In this document: positions 1-8,087 of the stretch, piece by piece | Layout: each line of letters starts with the position of its first letter | How positions within the stretch are numbered: the first letter of the stretch is position 1 | From: Mesaphorura yosii | Taxonomy: Eukaryota; Arthropoda; Collembola; Poduromorpha; Tullbergiidae | Direction of reading: 5' to 3' | DNA: 21,421 nucleotides | Assembly: GCA_009869945.1 (NCBI GenBank) | Contig: WIXG01000790.1 | Location: 1-21,421, forward strand | Notes under the pieces: generated by a model | What the model was told of the DNA's origin: nothing | Database searches by the model: none | Seen by the model: only the letters and a program-made list of their open reading frames with translations | Translations under genes and position numbers: made by a program

Positions 1-37
1 AAAAACTAGGATTAGATACTAAGATTACAAACTAAAT

Positions 38-173
38 GAACCGTCGGTACGCTGGAACCGACGATATTCTAGAACCGTCGGTACGATGCGGGTCTGAACA
101 GTGCACAGGAACCGACGGTACACATGTACCGACAGCACACATGGACCGATGCGAGATGCAGGGTCTGAACAGT
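38..173. repeat. Cluster of short direct and inverted repeats (ACCGTCGGTAC family)
   Basis: GAACCGTCGGTACG occurs at 38-51 and again at 72-85. The near-inverse forms GAACCGACGA (about 55-64) and GGAACCGACGGTAC (about 108-121) lie beside them, with GTACCGACAG at 126-135. A second motif, GATGC plus GGGTCTGAACAGT, is present at 85-103 and 155-173. Copies therefore lie in both orientations within about 140 bp. No coding sense was found. It may be the edge of a local satellite or of a transposon terminal region cut by the window boundary. Confidence 0.6.
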
Positions 174-961
174 TCTTGACGCTCCAAATGTGCCAGCTGT
201 ACCGAAATTTGCTTCTTGATGAAGTTTTTGTTATTTACTGACTAGATTTAATTGTAAGTTACAGTGCCAATTTCTCCTGGAGCCACACCCAAGCCTTGGC
301 AGGATGGGGAAATCAATTTAACTTATGTACGCTATGGGTTAATTTCGAGGCAAACATATCAACTAGTAAATTGCTATTGTTCAAAAATTCATAACGTATG
401 CGGAGGGATTAGTTTGAACTGGAATGGTAATTGATTGGACTATTTTGTTATTTCGTCCGCAAACGATTCAGCGTGTGGTGCTGATAATTGAATGTAATCT
501 GAATTTTTTGCATACGCGCTTCAGTTGGGCAAATAGAAAATGTGCTGTAACGAACAATAAAAGTGTCTTATTTCTAAATGTTTACAGAGAATTGTAAATT
601 TATCAACTGATAATCCTTTATAATCCAAATTCCCAACTTCGGCACAAACAATAAACAATTTTCGAATGCTTGTGTAAATAAAATAAAAAATGCCGTATTT
701 AATTCAAATAATCCAGAATGGATGAGTATGAAGCTTATGAATTGTAAGCCTATTTTTCGTTATCAGTACTGGAATTAAATATTTAACTTTTGTCATTGTG
801 TCAAAAGTTGGCAAGGTATGTCCTGGTTCACTTAATCTACACTGTGTTGCGGAAAGTGATAACGATATCTGAATCACACCAACCGCAATTGTTTCATTTT
901 GGGTTGTTGGTTGCTGGAGCGTAATTTTAGTGCAGTTTGGTTTCACCAGAATTGAAATATT
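174..961. other. Intergenic, AT-rich upstream flank of the DUF6119 gene
   Basis: No convincing coding region on either strand. The longest ORFs are low-complexity, lack domain motifs and look like chance. The last 120 bp must hold the promoter or 5' UTR of the gene at 962. A possible splice acceptor, TTTGGTTTCACCAG, ends 11 bases before the ATG, so a non-coding first exon further upstream is possible but unproven. Confidence 0.4.
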
Positions 962-3283
962 ATGAACGATTTCGCGTCATCTGGGAGCTCATCGGAAGAG
1001 GAAGATGGTCCGGAACCAGATCAGCATAACGACCCAAATGAAGCGGCGGTGGAGAGGAAGGGGCAAGTGACAAATGTTTGGCGCTTAAGTATCAAGCTTA
1101 AGAAGGGAGTGGCACTAACAAACCAGTCAATCAGAAAATCTCTGGTAGATCACATGAAGACATACAACAAATCTTTGAAAAACAGCACAGGATTTGAAGA
1201 AGTTGAAGTCAAACCCAATTTCGATGCTGCAGATTTCCAGTTACTTGTATATATTCGTAAATTCGAGTGGCGTCTCTCGTTGCTCGACGAGTACGCCAAC
1301 GTACCATCCAAGACAGCTGCGGTTCTGGTAGCATTCTACTACAGACCAAAGGATGTGTTTGCCATCACCACCGGAAACGTTCGAGGAGTTTTAAGTAAGA
1401 TATCTGATTATTCATTCTCGTGGGATATCGGTTCGAAAATCTTGGACAACACGACTCTGAAATGCAAGTTTCGAGGATTGGTTGGAAACAGTCGGTCTCG
1501 TACGGAACACTACAGAAGAACGAATACAAACCGCATGGAGGATGTGACTCAATTCCTGGTCGGAGCATCAGCCGCCTTGCGAGCCGACTCCGAGATGTAC
1601 ACATTCAACGGCCTGAAGGACTCCGCGGGGAGGCGTATCCGAGCTAATGTAACGATAAATATGGCGTCAGTTCGCTTTGAGATCAAACTTAGTCGTGCTC
1701 ACATTCCAGAGCTTTTGAGAAAGCTTTCCGACCTGCAGGCCATTGATTCAGCCACATACCACCAGCTCGCCACATCCTTCATTAGGAATTTTCACATCAT
1801 CGACATGAAGAACGAACTCGATAAAATACTTCAAACCAGGCTGCTTAGCAAAGGAGAGTCAGTGAGTTGCTACGACTTGTGTGACAGCCATGCTGAACAG
1901 TACAGTATGTCCACGAAATTCATACTAGTGATTGATGGCAAGGAGCCGCAGGAATGGGACCAATGCCCGACAATCAGTGAGGTGCTGCCCGTCATCTATA
2001 AAACCAAGAAAAAGTCATTTAACAATGTCAAGTTGAAATGGATGGATCCACACAGCAACACAATGACCCCTGCAAGAGATCTGATGAAGTACGTAAATGG
2101 TCCAATGTACTATTCTAAAGACAACACGACGTACTGGCGTCTGATGAACGGATGGTATAGAATTACAGATGACTATTTGGCCCGTGTGCGAGAATCGATT
2201 CTGACAATTGCAAGGGAACAGCGCCTCGATATCGGGGAGCATTTGTACAAGAAGTGGCCGTTGCAAACTTCCCAGAGCCAAGTGAATGAAGAAATTGCGC
2301 GTGGAGGTGTTAGCGATCTTCAAGACAGAGGGGTAAGTATTTCAACCCCTACTAGCCAAGGGACGACCAGCAGTCAACCAGGACCTAAAGTGAAACGGGA
2401 AGAAATCTACAACAATATGTACATCGGCGTCTCGAACTATATCGTCGGGGATCAAGTCTGCATTAAAAAAGTTGAAATGTTTGATATAATGAAGTATGAT
2501 AAGTCGAAACGGGGGTCTTACTTGTACCATGTGAAAGCTGGATTTGGTCAATCGACACGAGAAGCCTGCAGTCAAATACGAAACTCTGCCGAATTTGTTT
2601 ACCAAGGTATCAAGAGGAATGCAGCATACCTTCAGGAGGAGTTTGCAAAATTTTATGAAAATCTTGTAAGAAAGAATTCAAGTATGACCAATGACTTCCC
2701 TCAGGCTACAGATTTCATTGCAATGCTGGAGAATGTCACGTACGTGTACGCAATTGCGCCTGAGTGGGATGGGAAAAAGAAATGCTACGAAACGAATTTT
2801 CTCGGAAGGTTTTCAGACTTCCAGAAACGTGTCACGATAGAACTTCTACAGGAAATTCTTCCTAGAGATTCTAAACTTATGAGGATCCTTAAGGCAAATT
2901 TGAGCTTATCAGCTGATCAAGTTATTCCCAAACTTCAGGACTGCCTAGTGCGGGATGAATACATCGACCACAACTACGTGCCACTGCCGAAACTTATGTA
3001 TGTCTCCAAACAAGACTTATATTTTCCAAGCCTCGCAGCAGCAAATTTGGGCTGCAAAGGCGCCTTGCATGAACTGTTGAAGCCATTCCGCACTGACACG
3101 ACACCATCTTTGCTTCCTATCCTCGATATTATACACACTAAGGCGTACGTGGAAGGATTTGGGTTCTCGTTCAAATTGTGTGAAATCGAGTTGGAGAAGG
3201 CTGGGGGACGGGGGCCAAGTGAGCCCACACCAGGTACCAGCTCAGGCATTCGTGCCAGTCAGCCAATGGAAATAGATGAATAA
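962..3283 (+). CDS. DUF6119 / TIGR04141-family protein, intact and intronless
   Basis: A 773-aa uninterrupted ORF. I assign it to the DUF6119 / TIGR04141 'sporadically distributed protein' family from recalled landmarks in the right order: an N-terminal strand NVWRLSIKLKKGVAL (about 38-52) like the family's 'iyLlk' opening; GLKDSAGRRIRANVTI (about 216-231) followed by a regularly spaced helical segment; YWRLMNGWYRITDDYLARV (about 390-408); REEIYNNMYI (about 478) matching the E..YN element; an acidic 'CDl/iEv'-like stretch, then YLYHVKAGFGQST (about 519) matching the iHVK..g.s motif; and a terminal GFGFSFKLCEIE. The biochemical function of the family is unknown to me. Residues 1-35 are acidic and Ser-rich, about 440-478 is a Ser/Thr/Gln linker, and the tail ends in a low-complexity PMEIDE; these look like host additions. 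No signal peptide or TM segment. A at -3 supports this ATG. ATTAAA lies 13 nt after the stop. Absence of introns, unlike the multi-exon neighbours, is compatible with horizontal acquisition or retroposition. Confidence 0.72.
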   Translation: MNDFASSGSSSEEEDGPEPDQHNDPNEAAVERKGQVTNVWRLSIKLKKGVALTNQSIRKSLVDHMKTYNKSLKNSTGFEEVEVKPNFDAADFQLLVYIRKFEWRLSLLDEYANVPSKTAAVLVAFYYRPKDVFAITTGNVRGVLSKISDYSFSWDIGSKILDNTTLKCKFRGLVGNSRSRTEHYRRTNTNRMEDVTQFLVGASAALRADSEMYTFNGLKDSAGRRIRANVTINMASVRFEIKLSRAHIPELLRKLSDLQAIDSATYHQLATSFIRNFHIIDMKNELDKILQTRLLSKGESVSCYDLCDSHAEQYSMSTKFILVIDGKEPQEWDQCPTISEVLPVIYKTKKKSFNNVKLKWMDPHSNTMTPARDLMKYVNGPMYYSKDNTTYWRLMNGWYRITDDYLARVRESILTIAREQRLDIGEHLYKKWPLQTSQSQVNEEIARGGVSDLQDRGVSISTPTSQGTTSSQPGPKVKREEIYNNMYIGVSNYIVGDQVCIKKVEMFDIMKYDKSKRGSYLYHVKAGFGQSTREACSQIRNSAEFVYQGIKRNAAYLQEEFAKFYENLVRKNSSMTNDFPQATDFIAMLENVTYVYAIAPEWDGKKKCYETNFLGRFSDFQKRVTIELLQEILPRDSKLMRILKANLSLSADQVIPKLQDCLVRDEYIDHNYVPLPKLMYVSKQDLYFPSLAAANLGCKGALHELLKPFRTDTTPSLLPILDIIHTKAYVEGFGFSFKLCEIELEKAGGRGPSEPTPGTSSGIRASQPMEIDE

Positions 3284-3430
3284 TGCTTAATTATTATTAA
3301 ATCATTGGTATCGCTAAAATGTTGATTAAGAATTGAATAATTCACTGATTGAATTGTATTGAAAATTTAAAAAAGCTACCAGCAACGACATGACATTCTC
3401 AAATATAAAAAACACATTGCCAAGAAAAGT
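3284..3430. other. 3' flank with ATTAAA polyadenylation variant
   Basis: AT-rich sequence after the DUF6119 stop. ATTAAA at 3296-3301 is the nearest polyadenylation-like hexamer; no canonical AATAAA occurs within 150 bp. No gene is seen here. Confidence 0.4.
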
Positions 3431-3439
3431 GCACGTTTT

Positions 3440-3890
3440 TTCAATGGGAACATGTTCCCAACCCACATTTCAATCGGATGCAATGCTCGAAACCAAATCT
3501 TATGGGACGACATGGTGGGGGCGCTCTTATACCTCATGTACGATGCAGAAAACGGTCGGCAGTTTCCCGTACATCAATCGCAAGATGAATACAGATTTGT
3601 ATGGCAAACGTGAACCCAGTGCCCTCTGTCCCGATTACAACCAAATAAAGGGGACTTAGCGTTGAACCAAATCGTATAACAATGTAAAAAGCTGTCCCGG
3701 CTGTAAACATCCCCCATTGACGAAGGGAAGATGAAGAAATTCGATGAGGCGCTGGATATTCTGGAGGGATTCCTGGAGTCGAGTCGGTACCCTGCAGGAG
3801 ATGGCCTGAAGTTGGTGGATTTTTCGCTTATGGCCATGTTGTCGGTTGATGGATTGATTCACCCTGCTGGAACCTACCGACTTGTCGTTT
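3440..3890 (+). pseudogene. Glutathione S-transferase (delta-type) pseudogene fragment
   Basis: Two pieces in different frames. The first (about 3440-3613) contains QILWDDMVGALLYLMYDA, corresponding to the delta-GST 'fvLWESrAIl.YLv.kYg' segment at the end of the thioredoxin-like domain; it stops at TGA 3611. The second (about 3707-3890) reads PIDEGKMKKFDEALDIL, then FLESSRYPAGDGLKLVDFSL, matching the C-terminal helical domain 'P.DEeK..K.eeAL.fLe.FLegs.yvAGd.lTiADfsl'. An in-frame TAA lies just before it, and the middle of the domain is missing or scrambled. The N-terminal catalytic Ser/Cys region is not visible. GSTs conjugate glutathione to electrophiles in the cytosol; this copy cannot encode one. 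Identification rests on the C-terminal block, which is a strong match. Confidence 0.6.
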
Positions 3891-4440
3891 TGCTGGGTGA
3901 CCACCATCGACAAACACGTGCAAGGGCGGACGCTGAATCGAAACGACCACGTGGCGGTGCACGGCACTGACTTTGTGACGGGGACGCGCGTCTGCTTCAA
4001 ATATTTTGGGAGGCAAGTCTGACTGATCGCTGATGCTTTCAAATTTCAGGTGACTAATGCACGATTGCATTTTTGAACAGGATCAGATTTGGCGGACTGG
4101 GCTACCAAATTCTAGAGGGCAGCAATCAAATGTATGGATCGCAATGAACTCCGACGTCAACCTGGAAATTGACCCGAAGGCTCCGCGCTACGTCCTCATC
4201 GCTTAACTCTGAGCTCAGAAGCAGCAGCCAATCCGGTACGACGTAAATTGCACGCAAGTAGATACCGTTTTCGGGATCCGGCTCGGATTCATCGCTGCGG
4301 GCGTGCTGGCCGTTCGGTCCGGTCAATTAATTCTGCTGGGACTGGGAACGGAGCCACAGAATCGTGCTGAGGGCCACGCTAGCATCAGAATTCAATCGGA
4401 GATCAGAATCGATGCCTCAGCTACGAGCGCTCCAGAAAAC
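3891..4440 (+). pseudogene. Eroded coding-like segment, family not identified
   Basis: GC-rich sequence with short protein-like stretches in changing frames. One near 3890-4015 includes NDHVAVHGTDFVTGTRVCF and ends at a possible GC-AG intron (AG|GCAAGT). One at about 4132-4203 reads WIAMNSDVNLEIDPKAPRY before a TAA. One at about 4230-4370 carries RYDVNCTQVDTVFGIRLGF followed by a hydrophobic run. None supports a single intact reading frame. Base composition and amino-acid texture suggest former coding sequence, but I could not assign a family. It may be the upstream part of the WD40 remnant that follows, or a separate gene. Confidence 0.3.
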
Positions 4441-4459
4441 GTTCCAAGGCCACTGGAGC

Positions 4460-4972
4460 CAATTTCTGATTCGCACCACGTTGCGGTCCGACCAAGTCAG
4501 TCTCCTGGACACTGCATCTGGACTCGCCACCAGCCTCGCGACAAGCTTCCCCGCTCTCGTCTCTGCCGTCGTCTTCAATGAGGAGCTGACGCTTGTCCCC
4601 GTGGGGGACTCGGGCGGCTCTGTTCACGTTTAGAGCCTCGCTGGATTGGCGGCGCCGGTTGCGGCTCCGCCACAGTGGATTCGTACGTTTATGAGGGAGA
4701 GCGTGGGAGGGTTGATTCTATGGCCGACTTCTGGCTTGTGGTCAGGGCCGGGTCGTCAAATTCTGGGATATTCCGCTGGACGGCGCTGCTGCTTCCAGTA
4801 CGCCGACTCCTACCCGTGTCCAACTGCCTTCCTCGAGTGAGAAAACCCTCAACATGACCGCAGTGGCGTTATCAACGACCAATGGTGCAAATCAGCCGCC
4901 GACGCCGATGGTAGCCGGCCACTACTCGGATCAGCTGCCCGACCGCGTCAGATAGCGTGACAAGTAGCAGCT
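4460..4972 (+). pseudogene. WD40-repeat protein remnant
   Basis: Two blade-like stretches in different frames. The first, around 4505-4660, reads SLLDTASGLATSL and ELTLVPVGDSGGSVHV, then an in-frame TAG exactly where a Tyr is expected in 'VHVYSL', then SLAGLAAPV. The second, around 4725-4790, reads LACGQGRVVKFWDIPLDG, an almost canonical WD ending ('rvVkfWDi'), continuing into a Ser/Thr/Pro-rich tail that stops at TAG about 4948. The GDSgGsVhVysL blade resembles those in dynein-intermediate-chain-like WD proteins, but this is only a suggestion. The frame change between the blades and the internal stop argue for a pseudogene; short introns could in principle repair part of it. Confidence 0.45.
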
Positions 4973-4984
4973 CACGCTAGGAGT

Positions 4985-5331
4985 CTGGCTTGGGGGTGGG
5001 GACGGCAATCTCAGTCTCAGCAGTCCATTGATGACGCCAATCGGAGTCCACGTCGCAGTCGGAGTTCATTAACTTCGGTTCAATAGCAACAGTAGTATTT
5101 TGCAGCGATTTAGTTAGCCTCGGACCGTGCCATGCTAAACTTATCATACACAATAATACGGAACCAATTGCATGCACTATTTCAAATCAATCAATTCGAT
5201 TCTATTTTATTCTATTTCAATGTCAGCTCCACCTTCGAGTTTTTAAACCCTCCAGAATGTCGTCCTTTGACAATTGGACGTAAACCAGGTACCTCTTGAA
5301 TTATAGTACGAATCCCTGAACCGTCAAATAT
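4985..5331. other. Intergenic, nothing recognised
   Basis: No protein-like stretch on either strand. The sequence becomes AT-rich after about 5090. A possible splice acceptor (CCAATCAGCAG) occurs near 5341-5351, just inside the following acidic ORF. Confidence 0.4.
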
Positions 5332-5523
5332 ATGCTCTTCGTCCAATCAGCAGGCCAGTCCAGTGAAGATGAAGATACGGAGGATAGCACCGATAGCGAA
5401 GAAATTGGCGATCGGAATAACAGTCGTCAGAACAGCGGTGAAAGCACAACTAATGAAGACCAATGTGGGGATGGCGATGGCAGCAACACTGAAGCGAACA
5501 GCGAAAGTGAAGCCGATCCGTAG
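5332..5523 (+). CDS. Possible short acidic ORF or terminal exon
   Basis: A 63-codon frame extremely rich in Ser, Glu, Asp, Asn and Gly (for example SSEDEDTEDSTDSEEIGD), ending at TAG with AATAAA 50 nt later at 5573-5578. It may be the acidic C-terminal exon of an upstream gene (a plausible acceptor falls at CAATCAGCAG|GCC) or a small protein. The codon-for-codon antisense frame is strikingly hydrophobic (Phe/Ile/Ala/Val), which is the expected mirror of GAA/GAT-rich codons, and it lacks a Met. No family is recognised. Confidence 0.3.
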   Translation: MLFVQSAGQSSEDEDTEDSTDSEEIGDRNNSRQNSGESTTNEDQCGDGDGSNTEANSESEADP

Positions 5524-5572
5524 TATTCACCCTGAGTGGCCAATCGGACGACAGCATGATTCGATTCTCGCC

Positions 5573-5578
5573 AATAAA
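5573..5578 (+). promoter_or_regulatory. AATAAA polyadenylation signal
   Basis: Canonical hexamer 50 nt downstream of the acidic ORF stop, followed by a T-rich stretch with a TGTGTGTTT element. Confidence 0.4.
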
Positions 5579-5756
5579 AACAATTTATCGATTTAGACAA
5601 TTTTTCTGTGTGTTTAATAATGTTAATAACAGTGCTTGTTTGTGTATGTTAATAATTTAATGTATTATAAATTGTAAGTACAAATGTTTCTGTTTTCTAT
5701 AGTGGCCACTCATTCACTTGTCGTATTTCATTTGTCTGTTCGAAATAAAACGATTT

Positions 5757-5850
5757 CGTATATTCGCCTCGGACGTCCGTATATTCTCCTCGGACGTCCG
5801 TACTTTCACCCGTGTCCGACGTCCGACCTCGAGGTCCGTATTTTCACTTT
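5757..5850. repeat. Tandem 21-nt repeat centred on GACGTC
   Basis: The 21-nt unit CGTATATTCNCCTCGGACGTC appears at 5757-5777 and 5778-5798. A divergent 25-nt copy follows (5799-5823), then partial copies ending in CGTATTTTCAC. Each unit carries the palindrome GGACGTCC or a variant (CGACGTCG, CCTCGAGG). On the minus strand one frame of the same DNA reads as a heptapeptide repeat, IRTSEEN / IRTSEAN. Confidence 0.65.
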
Positions 5851-5936
5851 ACCCCAAGTTGCGTAGCCCTCACGAAGTTCGGGCAGTACGGGTCGAAGAA
5901 AAGCGCAAGCACAAGGCACAGCAATACGAGCTTCAT
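5844..5936 (-). CDS. Signal-peptide first exon of a small secreted protein (partial)
   Basis: The ATG at 5936 opens MKLVLLCLVLALFF, a textbook secretory signal peptide (one Lys, a hydrophobic core of about 12 residues), followed by DPYCPNFVRATQLG. A good donor, G|GTAAAGTG, lies after residue 28 (exon end 5853); without splicing the frame stops two codons later at TGA. Downstream exons were not identified. A one-base shift would read directly into the heptapeptide repeat of the adjacent tandem DNA repeat, ending in a stop near 5710. It may be a repeat-containing secreted peptide, a broken gene, or a first exon whose partners I cannot see. Confidence 0.4.
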   Translation of the reverse strand: MKLVLLCLVLALFFDPYCPNFVRATQLGVK

Positions 5937-6600
5937 GGTTTTCGGACAACACTTTCGAAGAAATAAATTCCAACGTGACTGAGGAGACGACGACGGACCA
6001 AACAGAAGACAACCTTCAGGTTCATTTGCCTTCCACAAAGTTATGTTTGTTTATGTATTGTATGCATTTTTGTCTCTGAACTTATCGCCACGCTGCTGCT
6101 GCTTGTTGATGAATAAAATTCCATTCAAAAAATCACAGCTTGCAAATAAACCGTGGCATTCTTATTTGTGTGAATCACCGTGTCTTCTGCGTACTTGTTC
6201 CAGTACACCGTGCAAGTGTGAGGTCGAGATTGGAGAAGAATGAATGATAATCGCCTTTAAGTTATCAGTCCCAATGTCTTTTGCCGCGTCGTAAGTCATC
6301 TCGGATAATGTGACACTTGTACATTACATTGTACACATTGTTTATCATACAGCATCAGTTTGTAAAAACGATTGTAAATTATAGAATTGTGCGTCGTAAG
6401 CTCGTCTGAGCCTGAGCTGAGAAATCCATGTTAATGTCAATTTTGTACATGGATATATGATCGAAGGCAAGCGTGAGAAAGAGAACGCAGTAAGAATCCC
6501 AGCACATTACAGAGAGATTTGATCAGCAAAATTTGCACACTGAACAAGATGTGTATAAGATGAAACCAATTGAAGCTTCTGCGCCGAAAATTGATATCTC
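5937..6600. other. Intergenic, no gene recognised
   Basis: Mixed-composition sequence. ORFs up to about 66 codons on the plus strand lack family features. On the minus strand 5937-6100 is probably the 5' UTR or promoter of the signal-peptide exon. Confidence 0.4.
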
Positions 6601-6618
6601 ATGTTGACAAGCTAAGAG

Positions 6619-6624
6619 TTTATT
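6619..6624 (-). promoter_or_regulatory. AATAAA polyadenylation signal of the membrane trypsin gene
   Basis: On the minus strand AATAAA lies 57 nt past the TM-exon stop at 6681. Its context CCAATAAACTCTTA is repeated at the end of the neighbouring paralogue (8611-8616). Confidence 0.6.
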
Positions 6625-6680
6625 GGTATTCTCAGTTAACATTGCAATCTCCGGTTTTTTCAGTGGATCAGTAAGATTTG

Positions 6681-8060
6681 CTAACCAAGGGATATGCGAG
6701 ATGAGATCAACAAGTACAACACAGTGGCAGTGACTCCAAATACAAATCCAAAGGTCATGGTCACTCGAACACCTACGCTGGCCATTCCTGTCTTCAAGCT
6801 TGTACTGTTTCCACAAAGATATTCGTCTGTACCCTCTGAGCAATCTTTGACATTATTGCATCGAGCTGTGAGTGGAACACAAGCTCCATCACCGCAGTTG
6901 AACTCATTCACGGGGTTACAAGAGCTGGGAAATAAAAAGATGCCAATCACTAAAACTCCGTTCTGTGCACAAGCAACAAACGGCAAGTTGCGCTTACAAG
7001 TTAAAATTCGAAATTTTCTCATTGATCCATCCAGAAAAGTTGGCCACGGCTGCAAATACTTGCGGAGCTCGATACTCACCACACTTCTGTACAAAGCCCC
7101 AAGAAAACACGCCACAGACACGGGTGATGTTGTCGTCGGTGGTGGAGCAAAGGAGTGGGCTACCCGAATCTCCTTGGCATCCAGACACTGCACTTCCGTT
7201 CAGGCTCGTGGCGCAGATAACCGCACTTGCGTGCCTGCTTATCTCTTCCTCTTCCGACTCACTTACTTCAGATTCATCAACGTCGAGCGTGATGTTCAAC
7301 GACTCTTTTGCGATCGTGTTGTTTATAAACTCGACAATTTCCTCCCAGCATTGTTCACTTTGACGGATGTGCACTGGTGCCTTCTGCAGAGTCGTGGGAG
7401 TCGAATTGACAGCCGACTCACCCCAACCGCAAATTTGGCCATCATCTGTGAAGAAACGGCATGAAACAACGATATTGTGAAATGAAGGCTACTTGCAGGT
7501 GGAAATGAAACTTGATTTCGAAATAACTTACCTTTAGTCGAGGGTACGTGATGTGGCTCCAGCAAAGGAATCGGCCGGACAAGCTCATTGAACGTAAGCG
7601 GATAGTTTAACACCAGCAAGGCTACGTCGTACCATGGAAAGGTACATTGCTCACCTGGTTCAATTGAACACCATGTGTCATTGTACTCTTCATGTACAAA
7701 GATGTGCTTGGCAATTCGGACTTGACTCGTGTTTCCAAACACTTGTTCCCGGTTAATCTCTCCAGCAATGACTACCACTACGACCTTTGGTTTTTGACTA
7801 GTGTTGTTCCCTGTTCCATTGTGTACGCAATGGCCAGCCGTCAGGATAACGTTAGGGCTTACAATTGATCCACCGCAGTACGCATATTCCGACTTGGAGC
7901 CTTGTACGGTGGTTCGGGTAATGAGTTGTACTGTGAACGGGAATTCGCCCGGCTTCGCTGGAGTCCCTTGATGAATGGCTATCACTGAACAAGAGACCGT
8001 CAACAGTACTGATAGTATTGAGTACTGGATCAAGTCAGAAACACTTCCGCTAAGCTTCAT
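6681..8060 (-). CDS. Membrane-anchored trypsin-like serine protease with C-terminal LDLa domain and TM helix
   Basis: Three exons on the minus strand: 8060-7532, 7445-6998 and 6924-6681. Introns of 86 and 73 nt have good sites (GTAAGT...TTCTTCACAG; GTAAGC...TTTCCCAG), phases 1 and 2, giving 406 aa. Exon 1 starts MKLSGSVSDLIQYSILSVLL (signal peptide) and carries the S1 protease with TAGHC (His) and WYDVALLVL (Asp). Exon 2 has ICGWGES and CQGDSGSPL (Ser). An acidic insertion, DVDESEVSESEEEE, lies before the Ser loop. Exon 3 encodes a complete six-Cys LDLa module from FSCNPVNEFNCGDGACV to CSEGTDEYLC, then a TM helix within VTMTFGFVFGVTATVLYLL and a short tail. If exon 2 is read through, translation stops at 6994 and gives a soluble 326-aa form, so alternative 3' processing could yield secreted and anchored enzymes. 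All three catalytic residues are present. I start at 8060 because the upstream in-frame Met (8087) only adds nine residues before the signal sequence. Confidence 0.82.
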
Positions 8061-8087
8061 TTTCAAGATTGTAGGCACGTTGATCAC

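Noticed and set aside
704..946. 80-codon minus-strand ORF upstream of the DUF6119 gene
   Set aside because: No domain, signal or compositional evidence; ordinary chance length for AT-rich sequence.
5363..5596. 77-codon basic plus-strand ORF overlapping the acidic ORF
   Set aside because: Frame-shifted reading of the same GAA/GAT-rich repeats; no supporting features.
6694..7464. 256-codon plus-strand ORF
   Set aside because: It is the exact antisense of exons 2 and 3 of the membrane trypsin and of an intron with good splice sites; no domain sense on the plus strand.
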